Below are positions 1 to 6,532 of a stretch of 64,000 nt of DNA, one piece after another. The stretch spans positions 3,410,001 to 3,474,000 of the forward strand of contig NZ_CP073318.1 in NCBI RefSeq assembly GCF_018263855.1, read 5' to 3'. The stretch is from Kutzneria sp. CA-103260 (GTDB lineage Bacteria > Actinomycetota > Actinomycetes > Mycobacteriales > Pseudonocardiaceae). Under the pieces are notes generated by a model. The model saw only the letters and a program-made list of their open reading frames with translations, was not told the origin of the DNA and ran no database searches. How positions within the stretch are numbered: position 1 is the first letter of the stretch; each line of letters opens with the position of its first letter. The position numbers and the translations under genes are program-made.

Positions 1-62
1 TCGCCATAGGTCATCCACAGCAGGTCGTCCCTGCCCTCGATCCGCATGGCCGGCTCGGTCAT
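1..62 (-). CDS. 5' end of an unidentified gene, cut by the left edge
   Basis: An ATG on the minus strand at 60-62 opens a frame reading MTEPAMRIEGRDDLLWMTYG to the edge of the window. It starts 60 bases downstream of the XRE regulator stop and points the same way, so it could be cotranscribed with it. Only about 20 residues are visible and no strong ribosome binding site stands out. No function can be assigned. Confidence 0.35.
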   Translation of the reverse strand, partial: MTEPAMRIEGRDDLLWMTYG

Positions 63-121
63 ACGACGATCATGGCTTGCCGCGCGGGGCGCCGGCGCTG
101 GTCATGCCGGCTTCGGGTGCC

Positions 122-1318
122 CTATGCGGAACTCGCATACGGCGCCAGCGCCGGCCAGGGGGCGAGCCCGCGCAGCTCGCGGACGATGTGCTGGGAGCCG
201 GTGACCCGGGCCAGCGAGACGGCGTCGAGACCAACCGCCTCAGCCGCGTCGAGATCGCCGACGGTGGCGTGGGCGCGGGCCAACTTGGCGGTGTGCACGC
301 CCTGATACCACGGACAGATGTGCCCCCACCTGGTGCGCATCCCATCGTAGAGGGCGATGGCCTCTGTCGCACGACCTAGGTCGAGCAGGCAGGAGGCCCG
401 CTCCGCCTCCAGGTGCTCGACATCCGTCCAATACCCCACGCGGTATTCCTCGGTCGTCACGTGCTGCACACGTGCCAGCAGCGACAGCGCGGCGTCGAGC
501 CGGCCGAGGCAGTCGGCTTCCTCTCGGGCCTGGGCCAGACCGCGGGCTTCCTGTTGCAGGGCAAGGACTCGCAGCGCCGGGCTGATCTCCGGCTCGCGCT
601 GGGCGGCGCGGGCCAGGCCGATCATCCGGTCGTGGTCGCCGGTCGCGAGCTGGCTCATCCGCACGTAGGCGTACGCCACCATGTCGCGGTCCTCGGCGGC
701 CTGCGCCTGCTGCATGGCCCGGGCCGTCCAGTGCTCGGCGCCGTCCCAGTCGGCGGTCTCCTCGTGCAGCCAGCCCAGGAACTCCGCGTACTGGGCCGAC
801 ACCGACAGCAGGGCCCGCCGCAACTCGCCCTGGGCCGACCGCCGCAGCAGGTCGGTGAGCTCGTACAGGTCGCGGGCCGCCGGCTTGAGCGCCATCGACA
901 CCCGGAAGTTGTCGGCGTCGTTGATGATGCGGCGGGCCACCAGCAGCTCGGCGACGATCTCCGGCGAGGCCGCCTTGGCGACGGCCAGTCCCCCGCCCAT
1001 CAGCGCCACCAGCGCGTCCGCGCCGCCGCGTTCCCGCAGCTCCGCCGTCGCGACCCCCTGTTCGGCCAGGCCGAGCAGATGGGGCGGGATGTTCAGCGTG
1101 CGCTGCACGATCCGCAGCACCCGCATGTCGTAGGCCAGGTTGCTGCCCGACTCCAGCCGGGAGATCGCCGACTGGGAGAAGCCGGCCAGCGCGCCGAGTT
1201 CGTCCTGCCGCAGGCCGTGGGCCCGGCGGGCGAAGGCGATCACCGCCGACGGCGAGTTGGCCGCGACGGCGTCACGAACCTCGGGCGCGTTCCACACCGA
1301 CTCGGGCAGCGGATCCAC
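122..1318 (-). CDS. XRE-family helix-turn-helix regulator with long helical C-terminal domain
   Basis: A 398-residue cytoplasmic DNA-binding protein. Residues about 25-80 form a typical XRE/lambda-repressor HTH (FARRAHGLRQDELGALAGFS then QSAISRLESG). The rest is alanine-, leucine- and arginine-rich alpha-helix with a TPR-like look, as in the large XRE regulators common in actinomycetes, which often sit beside small partner genes or specialised-metabolism genes. The start is a GTG at 1318; no good Shine-Dalgarno precedes it, so the true start could be slightly internal or the message leaderless. The next gene leftward (start at 62) may be the partner. The ligand and target are unknown. Confidence 0.85.
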   Translation of the reverse strand: MDPLPESVWNAPEVRDAVAANSPSAVIAFARRAHGLRQDELGALAGFSQSAISRLESGSNLAYDMRVLRIVQRTLNIPPHLLGLAEQGVATAELRERGGADALVALMGGGLAVAKAASPEIVAELLVARRIINDADNFRVSMALKPAARDLYELTDLLRRSAQGELRRALLSVSAQYAEFLGWLHEETADWDGAEHWTARAMQQAQAAEDRDMVAYAYVRMSQLATGDHDRMIGLARAAQREPEISPALRVLALQQEARGLAQAREEADCLGRLDAALSLLARVQHVTTEEYRVGYWTDVEHLEAERASCLLDLGRATEAIALYDGMRTRWGHICPWYQGVHTAKLARAHATVGDLDAAEAVGLDAVSLARVTGSQHIVRELRGLAPWPALAPYASSA

Positions 1319-1385
1319 CCGCGTGATGATCGCAGCCCCGGGCCGATGCCGCGAGTCGGTGTGGCCGAAAGTGACACTGCCCAGG

Positions 1386-2018
1386 TCAGTGGCAGGTGCC
1401 GAGCATCTGGGTCAAGGCGTCGTGCTCGGACTGGGAAATGGTCAGTTTGTACTTGGCCTTCACCTTGATCCAGTGGGTGGCGTAGTCGCACTTCTCGGAC
1501 TCCGCCGGCATGTAGCCGGGCGGCGGCTGGTCGCCCTTGCTGCGGTTGCTGTGCGCGGTGACGGCGACGAGCTCGTCGAGGTCGTTGGCGAAGGCGACCC
1601 GCTGGTCCTGGGTCCACTTGGCCGCCCCGGTGCGCCACGCCTCGGCCTCGGGCACGAGATGGTCGATGTCCAGGTCGTGCGGGGAGGTGACGTTCTGGCC
1701 GTCGTAGAGCGAGAGCCACTTGCCGGAGTTCACGGTGCAGCCCTTGGCGTTCACGTCCCGGCCCTGAGCCTTGAGCACGTCGACGCGGGTGTCGCAGCCG
1801 TCCGGCTGGGTGATCCAGCCGCCGCCGAAACGGTCCCGCGAGTAGCCCGTCATCGGCCCGGCGGCGGCGATCTTGAGCGACGCCAGCTGGGCGCTGCTGT
1901 CGCTGGGCAGGGGCGGGTGACTGTCCCCGCCGGCGCTGGCGGGCATGGTGCACGCGGTGAGGGTGGTCAGAGCGAACAGGGTGATACCGGCGGCCACGCC
2001 GGTTCGGGTGCCGGCCAT
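1386..2018 (-). CDS. Secreted HNH-family nuclease lipoprotein (DUF1524/GmrSD C-terminal type)
   Basis: A 210-residue exported protein. Residues 1-23 are a signal peptide ending in a lipobox-like LTAC, so a lipid anchor at Cys23 is likely, although many relatives are simply secreted. The DUF1524 HNH core is seen in DLDIDHLVPEAEAW and the downstream AHSNRSKGD segment, which supply the His/Asp metal site and Asn of the beta-beta-alpha-metal fold. Conserved cysteines (CDTRVD, KGCTVN, EKCDY, GTCH) suggest disulfides outside the cell. The family is annotated as extracellular deoxyribonuclease-like in actinomycetes. The gene stands alone between the XRE regulator and the hydrolase; its physiological role (DNA scavenging or competition) is inferred. 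Confidence 0.88.
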   Translation of the reverse strand: MAGTRTGVAAGITLFALTTLTACTMPASAGGDSHPPLPSDSSAQLASLKIAAAGPMTGYSRDRFGGGWITQPDGCDTRVDVLKAQGRDVNAKGCTVNSGKWLSLYDGQNVTSPHDLDIDHLVPEAEAWRTGAAKWTQDQRVAFANDLDELVAVTAHSNRSKGDQPPPGYMPAESEKCDYATHWIKVKAKYKLTISQSEHDALTQMLGTCH

Positions 2019-2076
2019 GATCCATGAATTACTGGATCTTCGAATCGGCCACCAGAGGCCATTCAGAGTAGTTGCC

Positions 2077-2820
2077 CTACAACGAAAGCACTAGATCGAC
2101 CAGCTGGCCCGGCTGCTCGACCTGCGGGCTGTGCCCGGCCCGTTCGACGATCTCCACGCGGGCCCCGACCGCCCGGTAGCGCTCGGCCGTGCGGACACAG
2201 TCGTAGAACCGGTCGTGCCGGCCGAGGATGACCAGGGTCGGCACGCCGAGATCCCGCACCCGCTCGTCCAACGGCTTGCGCGCCAAGGCCTCGCGCCGGT
2301 CGACGAGCACCGCTCGGGCCACGGCCGGGCTGGTCGTGGCGTGGCCTTGTAGCAGCGCCGGGTCGAACTCGAAACCGGGGGCGAAGGCGTAGGACATCGC
2401 CCGCCGCACCGCGCTGGGCGGCGCGAGCCGGTGCAACAGCGGGCCGAGCACCGGCAAAGCCAGCAAGCCGCTGCCGGCCGGGAAAGTCGCGTAGCTGTAG
2501 TCGGGGGCCTGGCTGATGATCACGATCTTGTCGGCCCGGCCGCCGAGGGCCAGGGCCACGTCGGCGCCGTAGGAATGCCCGACGGCGGTGACCCGGTCGA
2601 TGCCGAGTTGGTCAAGCACGCCAACAACAGCGGCCGCTTGCGACTCGGCGTCCAGCCCGTCGTGCCCGCCGGTGCGCCCGTGCCCGCGCAGGTCCACCCG
2701 CAGCACCCGGCCGTGCTCGACCAGCCTCGGCGCCACCGCGTCGAACGAGCGCACCGAACCACTGAATCCGTGCAGCAGCAAGAAAACCGGCCGCCCACGG
2801 CCCTCGTCACGGAAGTACAC
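2077..2820 (-). CDS. Alpha/beta-hydrolase fold enzyme
   Basis: A 247-residue cytoplasmic hydrolase. It has the HG oxyanion motif (FLLLHGFSGS, residues about 13-22), the nucleophile elbow GHSYGAD with Ser as nucleophile, a late Asp in ILGRHDRFYD and a catalytic His in ERAGHSPQVEQP, so the triad is complete. The substrate is unknown; relatives include epoxide hydrolases, esterases and C-C hydrolases. The GTG start at 2820 lies 5 bases past the stop of the TetR-SnoaL gene, and the two genes run the same way, so they are probably one transcript under the shared palindromic operator upstream of the TetR gene. Confidence 0.87.
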   Translation of the reverse strand: MYFRDEGRGRPVFLLLHGFSGSVRSFDAVAPRLVEHGRVLRVDLRGHGRTGGHDGLDAESQAAAVVGVLDQLGIDRVTAVGHSYGADVALALGGRADKIVIISQAPDYSYATFPAGSGLLALPVLGPLLHRLAPPSAVRRAMSYAFAPGFEFDPALLQGHATTSPAVARAVLVDRREALARKPLDERVRDLGVPTLVILGRHDRFYDCVRTAERYRAVGARVEIVERAGHSPQVEQPGQLVDLVLSL

Positions 2821-2825
2821 GACGA

Positions 2826-3734
2826 CTAGGAGATCACGAGGCTGGCAATCTTGTCGCCACGAACCTTGACGGCCATGGCGCCGGTGCCGTTGAAGCGGTG
2901 GCTGCGCACCTTGATGGTGACGGTGTAGCTGTCGGGCTCGCCGGCCGGCTCCACCGAGGCCAGGTCGAAGTGGGCCTGCACGCCGATGTTGTCAGTCTTG
3001 TTCCAGCTGGCCACGCCGTCGTGGCCGTGGAACTGGCGGCCCCAGTCGTCGAGGAACGCGTCCTCGGTGAAGGCGGCGACGAAGGCCTCGGTGTCGGCGT
3101 TGTTGGTGGCGTCGACGAAGGCCTGGATGGCGGCGGGGGTGGCGGCAGGCGTTGTCACGGCGGTCTCCTTGCGCAGGCCGGGCAGGATGTTCGCGACGAG
3201 CGCCCGGGCGAACTCGTCGGTCAGCGGCTCGTCGGGGATGAGCAGCCGGTGGTAGACGGCGCCCCACAGCTGGTCGACGACCACCTGCGGGTCGAAGTCG
3301 GTTCGGAGTTCACCACGTTCCATGCCGCGCCGCAGCGTGCGCTCGGCGAGTTCCCGCCGCGGGCGCGAGTAGCGTTCCCGAAAGGACAGCCCGAGCTGGG
3401 CGTCAGTCTGGGCGGCGCCGACCAGGTCGCCGATCACCCGGCCGGCGGGCGTGTCCCGGACCAGGTGCACGAACGACAGCAGCTGGGCGGCGATGTCGGC
3501 CGCGGTGTTGCCGGTGTCGGGGAACTCCAGGCTGTGCGAGACCACGCTGGCGTAGCCGTCCAGAGCGAGCGAGCCCTTGGACGGCCACCACCTGTAGATG
3601 GTCACCCGGCTGGATCCGGCCCGGGCCGCCACCTTCTCGATCGTGAAACCGCCCATGCCCTCGGCCAGCAGCAGCTCGCCGGCGGCCGCCAGCACCTTGC
3701 CGCGGACCAGGGCGGCGGGACGTCGACCGCGCAT
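2826..3734 (-). CDS. TetR-family regulator fused to a C-terminal SnoaL/NTF2-like domain
   Basis: A 302-residue protein. Residues about 8-60 are a TetR HTH (FTIEKVAARAGSSRVTIYRW), followed by a TetR ligand domain to about residue 190. Residues 193-302 form a SnoaL-like alpha+beta barrel with NNADTEAFVAAFTEDAFLDD and a WNK motif, as in NTF2-like proteins that bind or isomerise small molecules. The nearby paralogue at 5788-6399 is a plain 203-residue TetR that stops where the fusion begins. A GTG at 3158 marks the domain boundary and has its own AAGGAG 6 bases upstream, so a free SnoaL protein may be made as well. An operator-like palindrome lies 20 bases upstream of the TetR start, suggesting autoregulation. 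Confidence 0.85.
   Translation of the reverse strand: MRGRRPAALVRGKVLAAAGELLLAEGMGGFTIEKVAARAGSSRVTIYRWWPSKGSLALDGYASVVSHSLEFPDTGNTAADIAAQLLSFVHLVRDTPAGRVIGDLVGAAQTDAQLGLSFRERYSRPRRELAERTLRRGMERGELRTDFDPQVVVDQLWGAVYHRLLIPDEPLTDEFARALVANILPGLRKETAVTTPAATPAAIQAFVDATNNADTEAFVAAFTEDAFLDDWGRQFHGHDGVASWNKTDNIGVQAHFDLASVEPAGEPDSYTVTIKVRSHRFNGTGAMAVKVRGDKIASLVIS
3156..3170 (-). promoter_or_regulatory. Internal ribosome binding site and GTG start inside the TetR-SnoaL fusion
   Basis: On the minus strand AAGGAG (3165-3170) sits 6 bases before an in-frame GTG (3156-3158) exactly at the junction between the TetR and SnoaL domains. The spacing and sequence are as good as at any annotated start in the window. 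It would produce a separate SnoaL-like protein of 110 residues (VTTPAATPAAIQAFVDATNN onward). Whether both products are made cannot be decided from sequence. Confidence 0.5.
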
Positions 3735-3753
3735 CTCGCACCTCCCAACTATA

Positions 3754-3770
3754 TGGACACAGTGTATCCA
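3754..3770. promoter_or_regulatory. Operator palindrome upstream of the TetR-SnoaL gene
   Basis: TGGACAC-AGT-GTATCCA is a 17-base near-perfect palindrome preceded by ATA, 20 bases upstream of the TetR-SnoaL start. Close copies sit before the SDR at 4956-4972 and 4985-5001 and before the second TetR at 6412-6428. TetR-type dimers bind such sites; autoregulation and cross-talk between the paralogues are inferred. Confidence 0.6.
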
Positions 3771-3821
3771 AAACGGGAGAAAGCGCCACCGTGACCGGTG
3801 ACACGAGGCGATCAGAGCCGG

Positions 3822-4271
3822 TCACTCACCGGCGATCTCACTGGCCGGCAGCGCCGAGAGCTCGGTCAGCACACGAAGGAACGCCTCTCGATCGGCGGCC
3901 GAGAGGCGCGTGAGCAGACGCTCCTCGTTGCGCTGGATATCGACCTGGACCGCGCGACACCTCCGCCGACCCTCCTCGGTGACGGCGACGAGCCGCGCCC
4001 GCCGATCCTCCGGATCCCGGGTGCGTTGCAGCAGCCCGCCGGCTTCCAGCTCGTCCAGCACGCCGATGATGCGGCTCTTGTCCGCGCCGATGACCTCCGC
4101 CAGCGCGGCCTGGGTGCGCACCGGCTGACCGTCCAGGGCGTTGAGCACGACATAGCCCCACATGCTCAGCCCGTGCGCGCGCAGCACCGGCTGCTCGGCG
4201 GCGATCAGCGCCCGCTGCAGCGGCGCGATCATCGCGGCGAGATCCCGTCGCGGAGCATCCATGATCGGCAT
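3822..4271 (-). CDS. MarR-family transcriptional regulator
   Basis: A 149-residue winged-helix repressor. Residues about 45-110 carry the MarR DNA-binding core (TQAALAEVIGADKSRIIGVL, then a wing with DPEDRRARLVAVTEEG). It is divergent from the DinB-like gene at 4318, and the 46-base gap is almost entirely a 41-base palindrome centred at 4309 that should be its operator. It probably represses both itself and the neighbour. The ATG at 4271 is used here; an ATG 9 bases downstream is possible. The inducing ligand is unknown. Confidence 0.9.
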   Translation of the reverse strand: MPIMDAPRRDLAAMIAPLQRALIAAEQPVLRAHGLSMWGYVVLNALDGQPVRTQAALAEVIGADKSRIIGVLDELEAGGLLQRTRDPEDRRARLVAVTEEGRRRCRAVQVDIQRNEERLLTRLSAADREAFLRVLTELSALPASEIAGE

Positions 4272-4288
4272 GATAACGACCTTGACCT

Positions 4289-4329
4289 ATTGATATGCGC
4301 CTGCTTATCGTAAGCATGTGCATATCAAT
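4289..4329. promoter_or_regulatory. 41-base palindromic operator between divergent MarR and DinB-like genes
   Basis: Outer arms ATTGATATGC (4289-4298) and GCATATCAAT (4320-4329) are perfect inverses. Inner arms TGCTTA (4302-4307) and TAAGCA (4311-4316) are also perfect and share the same centre at 4309. Only two base pairs of the 41 mismatch. It includes the GTG start codon of the rightward gene at 4318, so a bound MarR dimer pair would cover the start of that transcript. Confidence 0.75.
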
Positions 4330-4920
4330 GAACTGCTGAGCCTCCACCGCGCCGCGGTCCACGCCAGCGTCACCGTCGTCGCCCAGGTCCAGGCCGGCGA
4401 CCTGGACCGACCCACCCCCTGTGCCGAATGGACACTCGCCGACCTGCTGGCCCACATGACCGCCCAGCACCACGGCTTCGCCGCCGCAGCCCGTGGCCAC
4501 GGCGGTGATCACGCGGCGTGGCAAGTCCACCCCCTCGACCCGAACCCGGTGGCCGACTACACCAAGGCCGCCGAGGACGTCCTGGCCGCCTTCGCGGAGC
4601 CGGGCGTGTCGGAGCGGGAGTTCGAACTGCCGGAGTTCCAGCCGGTTTCCCATTTCCCCGCGACCCAGTCGATCTGCTTCCACCTGATCGACTACGTGGT
4701 GCACGGCTGGGACGTGGCCCGCTCGCTCGGACTCGACTACCGGCCGACCCCAGAGCTGGCCGAGACGGCGTTGCACATCGCACTCATGGTGCCCAACGGC
4801 GACAACCGACTGGAGGCCAACGCGGCGTTCGGCCCCGCACTGGACGCCGGCGACGAAACGGACCCACTGCGGCGGATTCTCACCGCCCTGGGCCGCTCGC
4901 CCGACTGGCCACAGCCCTGA
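4318..4920 (+). CDS. TIGR03086-type DinB-fold (mycothiol-dependent maleylpyruvate isomerase superfamily) protein
   Basis: A 200-residue four-helix DinB-like protein. The conserved opening (CAEWTLADLLAHMTAQHHGF) and a later DYVVHGWDVARSLG supply the metal-binding histidines of the TIGR03086/MDMPI_N family. In actinomycetes such proteins are thought to use mycothiol, but most have no known substrate. The GTG start at 4318 lies inside the 41-base palindrome with no Shine-Dalgarno in front, so a leaderless message is likely. It is transcribed divergently from the MarR gene that presumably controls it. Confidence 0.85.
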   Translation: MHINELLSLHRAAVHASVTVVAQVQAGDLDRPTPCAEWTLADLLAHMTAQHHGFAAAARGHGGDHAAWQVHPLDPNPVADYTKAAEDVLAAFAEPGVSEREFELPEFQPVSHFPATQSICFHLIDYVVHGWDVARSLGLDYRPTPELAETALHIALMVPNGDNRLEANAAFGPALDAGDETDPLRRILTALGRSPDWPQP

Positions 4921-4955
4921 CCCACACCTCGTGACGACGGCCACGGGACCTCATA

Positions 4956-4972
4956 TGGACACGACGTACACA
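4956..4972. promoter_or_regulatory. TetR-type operator copy 1 upstream of the SDR gene
   Basis: TGGACAC-GAC-GTACACA, preceded by ATA, matches the operator in front of the TetR-SnoaL gene in the left half-site and the GT core. It lies about 47 bases upstream of the SDR start and 13 bases from the second copy. Confidence 0.5.
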
Positions 4973-4984
4973 TCCATGGTTATA

Positions 4985-5001
4985 TGTACACAGCGTCCAC
5001 T
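4985..5001. promoter_or_regulatory. TetR-type operator copy 2 upstream of the SDR gene
   Basis: TGTACAC-AGC-GTCCACT, again preceded by ATA, is the second copy of the shared motif. It ends 17 bases before the SDR start codon, so binding would block transcription or initiation. Confidence 0.5.
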
Positions 5002-5018
5002 ACCGAGGGAGCAAGGAC

Positions 5019-5753
5019 ATGAGCGAGAACCGCGTTGCCATCGTCACCGGCGGGTCGGGCGGCATCGGCCGGGCCGTCGCGGAGCGGCTGGGCCGGGACG
5101 GCATGCAGGTCGTGGTCAGCTACGCCGGCAACCCGCAGCGGGCGGCCGAGGTGGTCGAGGCGATCACCTCGGCCGGCGGCACGGCGACGGCGTTCCAGGC
5201 CGACGTGGCCGACGAGAACCAGGTCACGGCGCTGTTCGACGAGGCCGAGAAGCTGTACGGCGGCGTCGACGTGGTGGTGCACACCGCCGGCATCATGCTG
5301 CTGTCCCCGCTGGCCGACCTGGACCTGGCCGACTTCGACCGGATGCACCGCACCAACGTGCGCGGCACCTTCGTGGTCGACCAGCAGGCCGTCCGCCGGC
5401 TGCGCCGGGGCGGGGCGCTGATCAACTTCTCCACCTCGGTCACGCACATCGCGCTGCCGACCTACACCGCCTACACGGCCAGCAAGGGCGCGGTCGACGG
5501 CATGACCCTGACCCTGGCCAAGGAAATGCGCGGCCGCGACGTCACCGTGAACGCGGTGGCCCCCGGCCCGACCGCCACCCCGCTGTTCCTCAACGGCAAG
5601 GACGAGCAGACCATCGACCGGATGGCCAAGAACGCCCCGCTGGAGCGGCTGGGCCTGCCGGAGGACATCGCCGAGGCGGTGGCGTGGCTGGCCGGCCCGG
5701 CCCGCTGGGTGAACGGCCAGGTCATCTACGTCAACGGCGGCGTGACCGACTGA
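5019..5753 (+). CDS. Short-chain dehydrogenase/reductase
   Basis: A 244-residue classical SDR, length typical of the family. The Rossmann motif TGGSGGIGRAVAE is at residues 11-23. A conserved Asp reads QADVAD, the catalytic Ser lies in NFSTSVTH and the YxxxK motif is YTASK, followed by the PG segment VAPGPTATPLF. It is cytoplasmic and NAD(P)H-dependent; the substrate is unknown. AAGGA precedes the ATG at 5019. Two copies of the TetR-type operator sit in its promoter, tying it to the paralogous TetR genes on either side, so it is probably the main target of this regulatory pair. Confidence 0.92.
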   Translation: MSENRVAIVTGGSGGIGRAVAERLGRDGMQVVVSYAGNPQRAAEVVEAITSAGGTATAFQADVADENQVTALFDEAEKLYGGVDVVVHTAGIMLLSPLADLDLADFDRMHRTNVRGTFVVDQQAVRRLRRGGALINFSTSVTHIALPTYTAYTASKGAVDGMTLTLAKEMRGRDVTVNAVAPGPTATPLFLNGKDEQTIDRMAKNAPLERLGLPEDIAEAVAWLAGPARWVNGQVIYVNGGVTD

Positions 5754-5762
5754 AGCGGCCGC

Positions 5763-5787
5763 GGGGCGGTCCACATCGGACCGCCCC
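5763..5787. terminator. Bidirectional hairpin terminator
   Basis: GGGGCGGTCC (5763-5772) pairs perfectly with GGACCGCCCC (5778-5787) across a 5-base loop. It fills the gap between the convergent stops of the SDR (5753) and the second TetR (5788), so it can end both transcripts. Confidence 0.75.
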
Positions 5788-6399
5788 TCACCGCTTGATG
5801 CCGATCAACACGTTGTGCACCAATGCCTTCGCGAACTCTTCGGTGATCGGCTCGTCCGGAATCAGCAGCCGGTGATAGCACGCCCCCCAGAGCTGGTCGA
5901 CGACCACCTGGGGGTCGACGTCTTCCCACAGCTGCCCCTGCTCGATGGCCTTGTTCATCCGCTCCACAGCCAACGCCCGACGCGGCGCCGAATAGCGTTC
6001 CCGAAAAGCCGAGGCCAGCTCGGGATCGGTCTGCGAGGCGCCGATCAGCTCGGCGATCACCTTGCCGGCGCCGGTTTCCGTGAGCAGACGCGTGAAGGCC
6101 AGCACCTGCGCGGTCAGGTCGGCCTCGATGTTGCCGGTGTCCGGGAACTCCAGCACGGTGCGCACCTTCGTGGCGTAGCCGTCCAGCGCGAGCGCGCCGC
6201 GCGAGGGCCACCACTTGTAGATGGTCATCCGGCTGGCCCCGGCCCGGGCCGCCACCTTCTCGATGGTGAAGCCGGCCATGCCCTCGGTCAGCAGCAGCTC
6301 GCCCGCCGCGGCCAGCACCTGCTCGCGCACCTCGGCGGCCGGGCGGCGGCCGCGGCCCCGGCGGATCGGCTGGGACGGGTCTGTCTCGATCTGCGCCAT
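5788..6399 (-). CDS. TetR-family transcriptional regulator, paralogue of the fusion regulator
   Basis: A 203-residue regulator with a TetR HTH at about residues 27-70 (GFTIEKVAARAGASRMTIYK). It is clearly similar to the TetR part of the gene at 2826-3734 through the whole ligand domain, including the shared ending DQLWGACYHRLLIPDEPITE. This points to a duplication with later gain or loss of the SnoaL domain. It lies convergent to the SDR, and its own promoter holds a copy of the shared operator. The ligand is unknown. Confidence 0.9.
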   Translation of the reverse strand: MAQIETDPSQPIRRGRGRRPAAEVREQVLAAAGELLLTEGMAGFTIEKVAARAGASRMTIYKWWPSRGALALDGYATKVRTVLEFPDTGNIEADLTAQVLAFTRLLTETGAGKVIAELIGASQTDPELASAFRERYSAPRRALAVERMNKAIEQGQLWEDVDPQVVVDQLWGACYHRLLIPDEPITEEFAKALVHNVLIGIKR

Positions 6400-6411
6400 G
6401 CCCCCACTATA

Positions 6412-6428
6412 TGGACACCGCGTCTTTC
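6412..6428. promoter_or_regulatory. TetR-type operator upstream of the second TetR gene
   Basis: TGGACAC-CGC-GTCTTTC, preceded by TATA, has the same left half-site and GT core as the other three copies but a weak right half. It lies 13 bases upstream of the TetR start at 6399. Confidence 0.45.
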
Positions 6429-6532
6429 ACGGGCGAGACCTTGACTCGCGAATAATTTCACGAGTTAGATCACGACTCGAACAAAGTCCCGGTCGGGCGG
6501 CGGCCGGGACCCGGTTCGAAAGGACTCGTCCT

